NCBI GenBank assembly: GCA_026982025.1
Contig: JALSHX010000032.1
Coordinates: forward strand, 1 to 5,941
Reading direction: 5' to 3'
Length of the DNA: 5,941 nucleotides
Source: Aquificaceae bacterium
Lineage (GTDB): Bacteria > Aquificota > Aquificia > Aquificales > Aquificaceae
Part shown: positions 1-5,589 of the stretch, piece by piece
Layout: every line of letters starts with the position of its first letter
Numbering within the stretch: position 1 is the first letter of the stretch
Program-made: the position numbers and the translations under genes
Notes under the pieces: model-generated
What the model was told of the DNA's origin: nothing
Seen by the model: only the letters and a program-made list of their open reading frames with translations
Databases searched by the model: none

Positions 1-1
1 G

Positions 2-655
2 GAGAGACTGGGCTATAGGTTTAACAACAGAGAGGTCCTGAAGCAGGCTCTGACCCATGTTTCTTACGCAAGGGACAGGGGAACGAGACATTACGAAACC
101 CTTGAGTTTCTCGGTGATGCTCTTCTCAACTTTCTGATCGTTGACATCCTCGTTGAGGAGTTTCCCAGTAAAAGGGAAGGCGCTCTGGCATCTCTTAAAG
201 CCTACCTTATCAGCGAAGATTTCTTTAATGAACTTGCTAAGGACCTTAACCTCGTTCCCTACATTCTTATAAGCAGGGGAAAAAAGAATGTTTCAATTAT
301 AGGTGACGTTTTTGAAGCCCTCTGGGCGGCAATTTACATTGACAGCGGTAGAGATGTCAATCTGGTAAAAAGGGTTTTCAGAAACCTATTCAGGGAAAAA
401 ATAATTGAGGTTATAAGGACACACCGTATAAAGAAGGACTACAAAACCCTCCTTCAGGAAATTACTCAGAGAAGGTGGAAGGAAAGACCTTCGTACAGGG
501 TTATTAGCGTAGAGGGTCCTGAACATGCAAAAGTTTTCACCGTTGAGGGTTCAATTAAGGAATACACGGCTCTTGGCAGGGGGAAGAGCAAAAAGGAAGC
601 GGAGCAGGAAGCGGCAAGAAATCTTGTCAGGAAACTCTCAGCCGATGAATCCTGA
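2..655 (+). CDS. rnc: Ribonuclease III, 5' end cut by window edge
   Basis: RNase III cuts double-stranded RNA, including rRNA precursors, and acts as a dimer in the cytoplasm. Reading frame 2 is open from the window edge to TGA at 653-655 (217 residues visible). The signature ETLEFLGDALL is at fragment residues 32-42, with catalytic Glu35 and Asp39. The second acidic pair is in GDVFEA (Asp102, Glu105). The E-to-D and E-to-E spacing equals that recalled for Aquifex aeolicus (E40, D44, D107, E110). A C-terminal dsRNA-binding domain spans about residues 148-215 and ends in the basic helix GKSKKEAEQEAA. By alignment with the Aquifex enzyme only about 8 residues are missing. The loop before HYETLEF is about 3 residues longer than in Aquifex, from memory. 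The 3' end overlaps convergent radC by 18 nt. Family assignment is secure. Confidence 0.97.
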   Translation, partial: ERLGYRFNNREVLKQALTHVSYARDRGTRHYETLEFLGDALLNFLIVDILVEEFPSKREGALASLKAYLISEDFFNELAKDLNLVPYILISRGKKNVSIIGDVFEALWAAIYIDSGRDVNLVKRVFRNLFREKIIEVIRTHRIKKDYKTLLQEITQRRWKERPSYRVISVEGPEHAKVFTVEGSIKEYTALGRGKSKKEAEQEAARNLVRKLSADES

Positions 656-1315
656 GGACCTGAGAGATGTGTAGTACTCATCACCGATGATGATGTGGTC
701 AAGAAGGGAAAAACCCATAAGCCTGCATGCCTCCGAGAGTCTCTTTGTAAAAGAAAGGTCCTCGTCCGAAGGTTCGGAATTACCTCCGGGATGGTTATGA
801 GCAACGATAATACCGTAGCAGGACAGCTCCACGGCTCTCCTCAAAACGTCCCTCGGCTCTGCGTAAACCCTATTTAAGGACCCAACCGCCACTACCTCAA
901 AATCCAGTATCCTGTTGCTCGTGTCAAGAAACATTGCAACGAGAGTTTCCTTCCTTTGATCAAACTTATCTTTTAAAAATTCATACGCGTCACCTGGTCC
1001 GAGTATTCTTCTGCCGTTAAAGGGCTCCCTTATTCTCTTTGAAAGTTCAATTAATGCTTTTATCTCCGAAGCCTTAGCAAAACCCAGCCCCTTTATTTCC
1101 ATTAGTTCCTCAATGCTCATCTGCTCAAGCTTTTTCCAACCTATATCAATCAGAGCCTTTGAAAGACTCAGAACATCCGCCTCCCTTGTACCCGTCTTGA
1201 GAATTACAGCAAGGAGCTCCGCATCCGACAGGTGTCCGGGTCCATGTTTTATAAGCTTTTCCCGGGGTCTGAGGTCAGGCGGAATCTCCTTTATGCTTTT
1301 TATCGGATACTTCAC
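638..1315 (-). CDS. radC: RadC/MPN (JAMM-domain) protein
   Basis: This is a 225-residue RadC family protein. It has an N-terminal motif (RPREKLIKHGPGHLSDAELL, residues 16-35), a helix-hairpin-helix region (about 64-95, IKGLGFAKA) and a C-terminal MPN/JAB domain. The metal site matches H-x-H-x7-S-x2-D: His173, His175, Ser183, Asp186, with Glu123 a likely catalytic acid upstream. The true biochemical role of RadC is unsettled, and the old DNA-repair name rests on a misassigned E. coli mutation. The start is GTG at 1315-1313. It overlaps the upstream CNNM stop in a GTGA joint and follows an AGGGAGGAGG purine tract, so translation is probably coupled. It is the last gene of the minus-strand cluster, and its 3' end lies 18 nt inside rnc. 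Confidence 0.95.
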   Translation of the reverse strand: MKYPIKSIKEIPPDLRPREKLIKHGPGHLSDAELLAVILKTGTREADVLSLSKALIDIGWKKLEQMSIEELMEIKGLGFAKASEIKALIELSKRIREPFNGRRILGPGDAYEFLKDKFDQRKETLVAMFLDTSNRILDFEVVAVGSLNRVYAEPRDVLRRAVELSCYGIIVAHNHPGGNSEPSDEDLSFTKRLSEACRLMGFSLLDHIIIGDEYYTSLRSSGFIG

Positions 1316-2547
1316 ACCTCCTCCCTCACCTTTTCTTTTTCTATCATAACCTTTTCAACCCTTCTGTCCGTCCGGGACACTACCTTGAATCGGTACCCGG
1401 CAAGCTCAAAGACTTGGTTTTCATCAGGGACCCTTCCAGCGAGGTAGGAAACGAGACCACCGACCGTGCTGTAATTGCCCTCGGGAACTTTAACGCCTAT
1501 TATTCTGGTTAGTTCGTTTACTTCAAGCTTTCCGTCAACGATCCACCTGTCCCTGCTTATCTCTTTTATTAGCTCCTCCTCTCCCCTTTCGGTTTGAATG
1601 CTTCCCATTATTTCCCTGAGAATGTCCTCAAGGGTTAAAATTCCGATAATTAGACCCCTCTCGTCAACGACCACGCCTATGTGTTCTTTATTGTTCTTAA
1701 AGGTTTCTATGACGTCGGGAAGGGGGGTGTACTCGGAGAAGATCAGGATTTTTTTGACATATTTTTTAATGGGTTCTCCGGGCTTTGCTCCTATCAGGTC
1801 ATACGCACTGATGTACCCTGTGATATCGTCTACCCTGATCCTGTATACGGGGATTCGGGAGAACCCGCTTTCCTTTATCTTTTCTATTGCCTGGTTTACG
1901 CTTGCGTTTTCGGAAATCATAACGGTTTCGTAGAGAGGTCTAACTATTTCCCCTGCTCTTCTGTCTTTGAAGGAAAGAATGTTGGAGATGATCAGTCCTT
2001 CGTAGTCAGCAAAGGTTTTATTTTCCCTCAGGAGGTCTATTATGTCGTCCCTTCTTATTACCTTTCCCGATGTTGCAAACCTCCTGGAAATGAATCTGCT
2101 AATTAGCTTAGATAGAACGAGGATCGGTTTTACGGGAATTCTGATCTTATCAAGTATAAACAGGCTCGGAACGGCGATCTTAGTTGCATGGTGTTGAAAA
2201 AAACTTTTGGGTATTATTTCACCGAAAACTATCGTAAAGATAACGAGGGTTTCCGCAAGAAGAACCTCATAGCCTTCAATTGCGGGAAAGTATCGGGTCA
2301 TTGAAATCAGGGCGAGTGTGTAGAGGGTTGCGGCAAAAACAATGCTGATAGTGTAGCCAAGCATCGTAAGAGTTATGTATTCTTCGGGATTTTCAAGGAA
2401 GTGAAGGAGGTACTTTTGCTTACCCTTTCGGTATATAGCTTTAAGCGTTCCTTTATCCGCACTAAGGAGTGCAATCTCCGAACCTGCAAAGAAGCCTTCA
2501 AGGGCTATAAAGAATGCCACTCCGATAAAGAATCCTAATAATTCCAT
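1312..2547 (-). CDS. CNNM/CorC-HlyC family membrane protein with CBS pair
   Basis: This 411-residue integral membrane protein has a full CNNM/CorC architecture. A DUF21/CNNM transmembrane domain occupies about residues 1-150. It has hydrophobic segments near 1-20, 58-82, 95-118 and 128-150, the motif EGFFAGSEIALLS (17-29) and FGEIIPK (109-115 region). A CBS pair follows (about 205-262 and 270-322, the second with GVVVDERGLIIGILTLEDIL). A CorC_HlyC domain closes it (about 333-408, including YSTVGGLVSYLAGRVP). Relatives take part in Mg2+ or other cation transport or sensing, with the CBS pair binding nucleotides. Substrate and direction cannot be read from sequence, and hemolysin labels for this family are misleading. 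The ATG at 2547 lies 13 nt inside prmC. Only a weak AGGA is seen upstream, so translation is probably coupled to prmC. Confidence 0.92.
   Translation of the reverse strand: MELLGFFIGVAFFIALEGFFAGSEIALLSADKGTLKAIYRKGKQKYLLHFLENPEEYITLTMLGYTISIVFAATLYTLALISMTRYFPAIEGYEVLLAETLVIFTIVFGEIIPKSFFQHHATKIAVPSLFILDKIRIPVKPILVLSKLISRFISRRFATSGKVIRRDDIIDLLRENKTFADYEGLIISNILSFKDRRAGEIVRPLYETVMISENASVNQAIEKIKESGFSRIPVYRIRVDDITGYISAYDLIGAKPGEPIKKYVKKILIFSEYTPLPDVIETFKNNKEHIGVVVDERGLIIGILTLEDILREIMGSIQTERGEEELIKEISRDRWIVDGKLEVNELTRIIGVKVPEGNYSTVGGLVSYLAGRVPDENQVFELAGYRFKVVSRTDRRVEKVMIEKEKVREEV
1317..1326 (-). promoter_or_regulatory. Strong Shine-Dalgarno for radC
   Basis: The minus strand reads AGGGAGGAGG, ending one base before the GTG start of radC. 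The upstream GGAGG copy (1320-1324) leaves 4 nt to the start. It lies inside the last codons of the CNNM/CorC gene and supports the GTG start, since no in-frame ATG is available nearby. Confidence 0.75.
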
Positions 2548-3353
2548 CCGATAGCTATCCTGTCCTGACCTGCATAATCCTTATATATCTTAACCTCTGT
2601 CAGACCTGCTCTTAGCAGGAGTTCCTCAACGATCCTTCCCTGATCGTGTCCTATTTCAAAAGCTACAAAACCGCCTTTTTTGAGGTGTTTTATCAATTGG
2701 GAAGAGATCCTCTCATAAAACTCGTATCCCTTCTCTCCTCCTATCAGGGAATTATATCCCTCCATTTTAACTTCGGTGGGTAGATGCTTCCAGAACCTCT
2801 CGGGGATGTACGGAGGATTTGACACGATAAAGTCAAATACCTTATCTCCAGCAGGTTTGAAGTCTTCACCACGAAGGAGTTTGAGTCTGGACGCAACGCC
2901 GTGGTGGAGGGCATTTTTCTCCGCCAGCCTGATAGCCTCCGGATTGGTGTCAGTTGCAGTCATAAGAAGGTGATTCCTTTCAGCAAGAAGGCTGATTGAA
3001 ATTGCACCCGTTCCAGTTCCGATTTCAAGACCCTTCATATAAGAGTCCGGATTAATTAAGGTCAATACTTTTTCAACCAGCAGTTCCGTCTCCGGCCTCG
3101 GTATTAAAATTCCTTCCCTGACGGCGAAGCTCCTTCCCATAAAGTCCCACTCTCCGATGATATAAGCTGTGGGAATCCCTTTTTTTCTTTTTTCAATGAG
3201 GCGGTGAAATTCCCGTTCAAGATCGCTTGAGACTTCACTTTCTTCCTTCAGGAGAACCTCCGCCGGTTTTATCTTCAGTAGGTGAGCGAGGATTATCCGT
3301 GCTTCCTTTCCGAGGTTCTCCGGCACTCTCTCCAGCAGGTCTTTCAACTTCAT
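2535..3353 (-). CDS. prmC: Peptide chain release factor glutamine methyltransferase
   Basis: PrmC (HemK) methylates the glutamine of the GGQ loop in release factors RF1 and RF2, using S-adenosylmethionine, and makes termination efficient. The 272-residue protein has the helical N-terminal release-factor-binding domain (about 1-75), PRPETE (85-90), the SAM-binding loop EIGTGTG (110-116), ATDTNPEA in motif II, and the diagnostic NPPY at 179-182 (VSNPPYIPERF). KDYAGQDRIAIG (258-269) is the usual C-terminal strand. ATG at 3353 is preceded by GAGGG at 3367-3363 with 9 nt spacing. The first 39 codons lie inside the secG reading frame in another phase. The 3' end overlaps the CNNM gene start by 13 nt. 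The assignment is secure. Confidence 0.96.
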   Translation of the reverse strand: MKLKDLLERVPENLGKEARIILAHLLKIKPAEVLLKEESEVSSDLEREFHRLIEKRKKGIPTAYIIGEWDFMGRSFAVREGILIPRPETELLVEKVLTLINPDSYMKGLEIGTGTGAISISLLAERNHLLMTATDTNPEAIRLAEKNALHHGVASRLKLLRGEDFKPAGDKVFDFIVSNPPYIPERFWKHLPTEVKMEGYNSLIGGEKGYEFYERISSQLIKHLKKGGFVAFEIGHDQGRIVEELLLRAGLTEVKIYKDYAGQDRIAIGWNY

Positions 3354-3612
3354 TGATTGCTTCCCTCTTTAAGATGGAGCCCTTTTCGCCTCTCGGGATA
3401 ACGGACAGCAGAACAGCGAGGAGCAAAAAGATTCCGCCCAGCCAGTAGGTCAGCTTGGTGAGTATGGTATCAACACCCCCCGCACCGAAGATAGACTGTC
3501 CCATTGCACCGCCGAATGCTGCACCAACATCTCCTCTGCCCTTCTGGAGAAGGGAAATAACTATTAAAAGAACCGCAACGATTATGAAAAGTGTTAGAAG
3601 TGCGTAATACAT
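3235..3612 (-). CDS. secG: SecG, preprotein translocase subunit
   Basis: SecG is the small, non-essential partner of SecY and SecE in the protein-conducting channel of the inner membrane. This 125-residue protein has two transmembrane helices (about 4-22 and 54-73). They are joined by the conserved loop LLQKGRGDVGAAFGG (21-35) and the Ser-Ile-Phe-Gly-Ala-Gly-Gly turn (40-46). A hydrophilic tail rich in Gly, Pro, Ser, Glu and Lys follows (about 74-125). Residues from about 87 onward are encoded in the 119 nt shared with the start of prmC. The start is ATG at 3612-3610, 19 nt after folE. No good Shine-Dalgarno is present (AACCGGTA precedes ATG), and a TAAAAT box at 3629-3624 could be a -10, so the start signal is weak. 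The core is certain, but the true C-terminal length is less so. Confidence 0.93.
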   Translation of the reverse strand: MYYALLTLFIIVAVLLIVISLLQKGRGDVGAAFGGAMGQSIFGAGGVDTILTKLTYWLGGIFLLLAVLLSVIPRGEKGSILKREAINEVERPAGESAGEPRKGSTDNPRSPTEDKTGGGSPEGRK

Positions 3613-3631
3613 TACCGGTTAATATTTTAAT

Positions 3632-4183
3632 CTATCCCCCGTTGATCAGCTTTAGAAACTCCTCCCTCGTTCTCATATCCTTCAGGAAAACTCCTCTCAG
3701 GGCAGAGGTGGTTGTGATATGCCCAGGAGACATTGCACCCCTTATGGACATACACAGGTGCTCTGCTTCTATGACTACTCCAACACCTTTCGGTTTTAGC
3801 TCCCTTTCAAGGTAGTCAGCTATTTCCTCAGTCAGCCTCTCCTGTACCTGAGGCTTTAATGAAAAGGACCTTACGGTTCTGACCAGCTTTGACAGTCCGC
3901 ATATTACTCCGTCCGGGATGTAAGCTATGTGAACCTTTCCGAAGAAGGGGAGCAGGTGGTGTTCACAAAAGGAGTAGAATTTAATATCTTTGACGAGGAC
4001 CATCTCGTTGTAATTTCCGAACTCATCAAAGAGCTTCATGTCAAAGTGTCTGAGTCGGTCAAACTCCTCCCACATCCGTGCAATCCTTTCGGGAGTTTCT
4101 CTGAGCCCTTCTCTCTCGGGATCCTCTCCGATACCTTCAAGGAAGAGTCTTACAGCTTTAATTATCTTATCCCTGTCAACCAA
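3632..4183 (-). CDS. folE: GTP cyclohydrolase I
   Basis: FolE converts GTP to 7,8-dihydroneopterin triphosphate, the entry step to folate and pterins, as a zinc enzyme in the cytoplasm. The 183-residue protein has the signature [20 protein letters not shown] (71-90). Predicted zinc ligands are Cys73, His76 and Cys144 (in EHLCMSIRG). The Cys-to-Cys distance of 71 equals that of E. coli Cys110-Cys181. GLSKLVR (96-102) and [16 protein letters not shown] (110-125) are also typical. The start is TTG at 4183-4181, chosen because GGAGGA sits 4 nt upstream and no in-frame ATG or GTG exists nearby. An ATG at 4188 is out of frame. A consensus TATAAT about 25 nt upstream suggests its own promoter. The type I family assignment is secure. 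Confidence 0.96.
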   Translation of the reverse strand: MVDRDKIIKAVRLFLEGIGEDPEREGLRETPERIARMWEEFDRLRHFDMKLFDEFGNYNEMVLVKDIKFYSFCEHHLLPFFGKVHIAYIPDGVICGLSKLVRTVRSFSLKPQVQERLTEEIADYLERELKPKGVGVVIEAEHLCMSIRGAMSPGHITTTSALRGVFLKDMRTREEFLKLINGG

Positions 4184-4187
4184 GACA

Positions 4188-4193
4188 TCCTCC
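4188..4193 (-). promoter_or_regulatory. Shine-Dalgarno fixing the TTG start of folE
   Basis: GGAGGA on the minus strand lies 4 nt before TTG at 4183. It is the best ribosome-binding site in the cluster and decides the non-ATG start. The out-of-frame ATG that overlaps its last base is a decoy. Confidence 0.75.
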
Positions 4194-4208
4194 AGAGAGG
4201 AAGGATAA

Positions 4209-4220
4209 ATTATATGTCAA
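4209..4220 (-). promoter_or_regulatory. Predicted folE promoter (-10 box TATAAT)
   Basis: In the 45 nt between tetR and folE the minus strand has a perfect TATAAT at 4214-4209. It is immediately preceded by a perfect TTGACA at 4220-4215, with no spacer. With the usual 6-7 nt to the start site, transcription would begin near 4202 and give a leader of about 18 nt that contains the folE Shine-Dalgarno. TTGACA cannot serve as the -35 of that box at zero spacing. No good -35 is seen 16-18 nt upstream (AAATCA at spacing 17). Confidence 0.5.
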
Positions 4221-4228
4221 TGGCATTT

Positions 4229-4795
4229 TTATGATTTACCGCATTCAACGAGGAATCTCCAGAGGTTATCCGCCGTGAGGGATGCAATTTCTTCCCTTCT
4301 TCCCCGAAGAATGCCCATCGTTTTATAGAGAAACACCCTTTCAAGGGTTCCTATCATTACCGCAAGGGCAAAGTCCGGGTCCTGGTTAAGTATGCCTTTT
4401 GCCCTCATGTCGGAGAGCAGTTCCCTTATAAGGAGGACGGGAATTCTTTTAAACCTTCTCACCTCTTTGCCTCTTAAGTAGTGAAATATGTTTAAAAACT
4501 TAAAGGCGTCGGGATTTTTAAAAGCAAATTCAAGAAAGGACCTGACCACCTTTGAGAATCTTTCCCTGTCAGACGCGGTGTTTTTTATCACCCTGTCAAG
4601 GGTTTCGTAAAGCATTGATGAGTACCTTCCGAATAGCTCGTGAACTATCTGGTCCTTACTGTCAAAGTGTCTGTATATTGCACCTTCCGTTATTCCAACT
4701 GCTTTTGCAATGTCCCTTACGGTGGTTTCCCTGATTCCTTTCTGAGCAAAGAGCCTCAATGCTTCGTCAAGAATTGTTTCTCTTGTCCCCGTCAT
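4229..4795 (-). CDS. TetR/AcrR family transcriptional regulator
   Basis: This is a 188-residue DNA-binding repressor-type protein. The N-terminal TetR domain is canonical. Helix 1 is TRETILDEALRLFAQKG (4-20), and the helix-turn-helix is TVRDIAKAVGITEGAIYRHF (about 25-44), followed by DSKDQIVHELF. The C-terminal ligand/dimer domain (about 60-188) is helical and does not name a ligand. I chose ATG at 4795. A TTG directly before it (4798) would add one residue. There is no clear Shine-Dalgarno, and the start lies 29 nt inside the thiE-like gene, so translation is probably coupled. Targets are unknown. Members of this family usually control themselves and a neighbouring gene, but no obvious operator palindrome was found in the gaps around it. 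Confidence 0.9.
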   Translation of the reverse strand: MTGTRETILDEALRLFAQKGIRETTVRDIAKAVGITEGAIYRHFDSKDQIVHELFGRYSSMLYETLDRVIKNTASDRERFSKVVRSFLEFAFKNPDAFKFLNIFHYLRGKEVRRFKRIPVLLIRELLSDMRAKGILNQDPDFALAVMIGTLERVFLYKTMGILRGRREEIASLTADNLWRFLVECGKS

Positions 4796-5354
4796 CAATA
4801 AACATTGTAATACCCGCCACTCCGTAAGCCCCGTTTTTGTAGCAGACCTTGATTTTCTGCCAGGTTATTCCCCCGAGGGCGAAGACCGGAATATTGACGG
4901 ACTCCGCCACCTCCCTGATTGCTCCCGGTCCGAGGGGTTTGGCTTTGGGATGTGATGATGTTTTAAAAACAGGGGAAATTGTTACGAAGTCCGCACCATC
5001 TTCTTCCGCTCTCTTGGCTGACTCAGGAGAGTGAGCGGAAAATCCTATGAGAAGGTCCGGAAACGCCTTCCTAACCACACGGGTGGGCATTCCCTTTTCG
5101 GGCAGGTGGACTCCTTCAGCTCCCACTGCTTTTGCCACATCGGGCCTGTCATTTATCAGGAGAATTGCTCCGTACTCTTTTGTTAACTTCCTTACATTCA
5201 TAGCGAGCCTGTACAGTTCTCCCCCCGGAAGGTCCTTTTCCCTGAGCTGAACCATTTTGACGCCTTTTTCAAGAATCCTTCTGAGGGTTCCGAGGAAGTC
5301 GGTCCCGTAGGTTCTTCTATCCGTTATTGCGTAAAGCCTTGGTAGTTCCTTCAC
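4767..5354 (-). CDS. thiE: Thiamine-phosphate synthase / TenI family protein
   Basis: This (beta/alpha)8-barrel protein of the ThiE/TenI family has 195 residues. ThiE joins HMP-pyrophosphate to the thiazole phosphate in thiamine synthesis, while TenI is a thiazole tautomerase. Visible motifs are LYAITDR (7-13), VQLREKD (35-41), LLINDRPD (65-72, Asn68/Asp69), GVHLPE (81-86), IGFSAHS (103-109), ISPVFKTSSHPKAKPLG (126-142) and PVFALGGI (156-163). Where ThiE usually has a T-x-T-K phosphate-binding stretch, this protein reads T-S-S-H, so a TenI-like or divergent role is possible. The frame stays open upstream to 5477, but that part is antisense to tRNA-Leu. I therefore place the start at GTG 5354-5352. 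No Shine-Dalgarno precedes it, and a TATA-type -10 lies just upstream, which suggests a very short or absent leader. Confidence 0.85.
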   Translation of the reverse strand: MKELPRLYAITDRRTYGTDFLGTLRRILEKGVKMVQLREKDLPGGELYRLAMNVRKLTKEYGAILLINDRPDVAKAVGAEGVHLPEKGMPTRVVRKAFPDLLIGFSAHSPESAKRAEEDGADFVTISPVFKTSSHPKAKPLGPGAIREVAESVNIPVFALGGITWQKIKVCYKNGAYGVAGITMFIDDGDKRNNS

Positions 5355-5367
5355 CGTGGTATATAAT
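5339..5367 (+). promoter_or_regulatory. Predicted sigma-70-type promoter of tRNA-Leu
   Basis: TTGGTA (5339-5344, 4 of 6 to TTGACA) is separated by exactly 17 nt from a perfect TATAAT (5362-5367). Transcription would start near 5374, about 6 nt before the tRNA. The -35 and spacer lie within the antisense 5' coding part of the thiE-like gene. Confidence 0.72.
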
Positions 5368-5370
5368 ATA
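5360..5370 (-). promoter_or_regulatory. Possible -10 box for the thiE-like gene
   Basis: The AT block that holds the tRNA-Leu -10 is nearly symmetric. On the minus strand it reads TATATTATATA, giving TATATT (5370-5365) or TATTAT (5368-5363), each 5 of 6 to consensus. A start about 7 nt on would fall at 5358-5356, only 2-4 nt before the GTG at 5354. No convincing -35 was found (TCCACC at spacing 17), so this stays tentative. Confidence 0.35.
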
Positions 5371-5379
5371 TCTCTCTCA

Positions 5380-5466
5380 GCCGGAGTGGTGGAACTGGCA
5401 GACACGCTGTCTTGAGGGGACAGTGCCCTTCGGGGCGTGCGGGTTCGACTCCCGCCTCCGGCACCA
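5380..5466 (+). tRNA. tRNA-Leu (anticodon GAG)
   Basis: This is a complete 87-nt class II tRNA with encoded CCA. The acceptor GCCGGAG (5380-5386) pairs fully with CTCCGGC (5456-5462), followed by ACCA (5463-5466). The D stem is GTG/CAC (5389-5391 with 5403-5405). The anticodon stem CTGTC/GACAG (5407-5411 with 5419-5423) encloses loop TTGAGGG with anticodon GAG at 5414-5416, reading CUC and CUU. The long variable arm is GCCC-TTCG-GGGC (5425-5436), a UUCG-capped hairpin typical of Leu/Ser tRNAs. The T stem is GCGGG/CCCGC with loop TTCGACT (5444-5450). It faces the initiator tRNA 44 nt downstream. Confidence 0.97.
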
Positions 5467-5510
5467 TTAAAATCCACGGTTTTTTTCCAGAAATGGGGGA
5501 TTATTATTTT

Positions 5511-5584
5511 TTGCGGGGGGAGGATTTGAACCTCCGACCTCCGGGTTATGAGCCCGGCGAGCTACCAGGCTGCTCCACCCCGCG
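5511..5584 (-). tRNA. Initiator tRNA-fMet (anticodon CAT)
   Basis: All bacterial initiator features are visible. C1 (5584) faces A72 (5512) without pairing, followed by the stem GCGGGG/CCCCGC. There is an A11:T24 pair (5574:5560) in the D stem. The anticodon stem CCGGG/CCCGG contains the three consecutive G:C pairs around loop CTCATAA, with anticodon CAT at 5550-5548. The T stem is GGAGG/CCTCC with loop TTCAAAT. The first 27 nt match the E. coli initiator as I recall it. CCA is not encoded (A73 is followed by AAAA), unlike the neighbouring tRNA-Leu, so a CCA-adding enzyme must finish it. Confidence 0.97.
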
Positions 5585-5589
5585 GAAAT

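Noticed and set aside
466..804. Minus-strand open frame of 112 codons across the end of rnc and radC
   Set aside because: It is a shadow frame of two well-supported genes, with no family motif and Ser/Thr/Leu-rich composition typical of antisense reading.
1681..2106. Plus-strand open frame of 141 codons antisense to the CNNM/CorC gene
   Set aside because: The protein has no recognisable domain, is low in charge, and lies wholly inside a gene with intact domains on the other strand.
4796..4798. TTG as the start of the TetR-type gene
   Set aside because: It adds a single residue directly before an ATG, and neither has a good Shine-Dalgarno. ATG at 4795 is the simpler choice.
5467..5510. Intrinsic terminator between the two tRNA genes
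   Set aside because: A T7 run follows tRNA-Leu but only 3-bp or G-T-rich hairpins can be drawn (for example CCA-GAAA-TGG), too weak to annotate.
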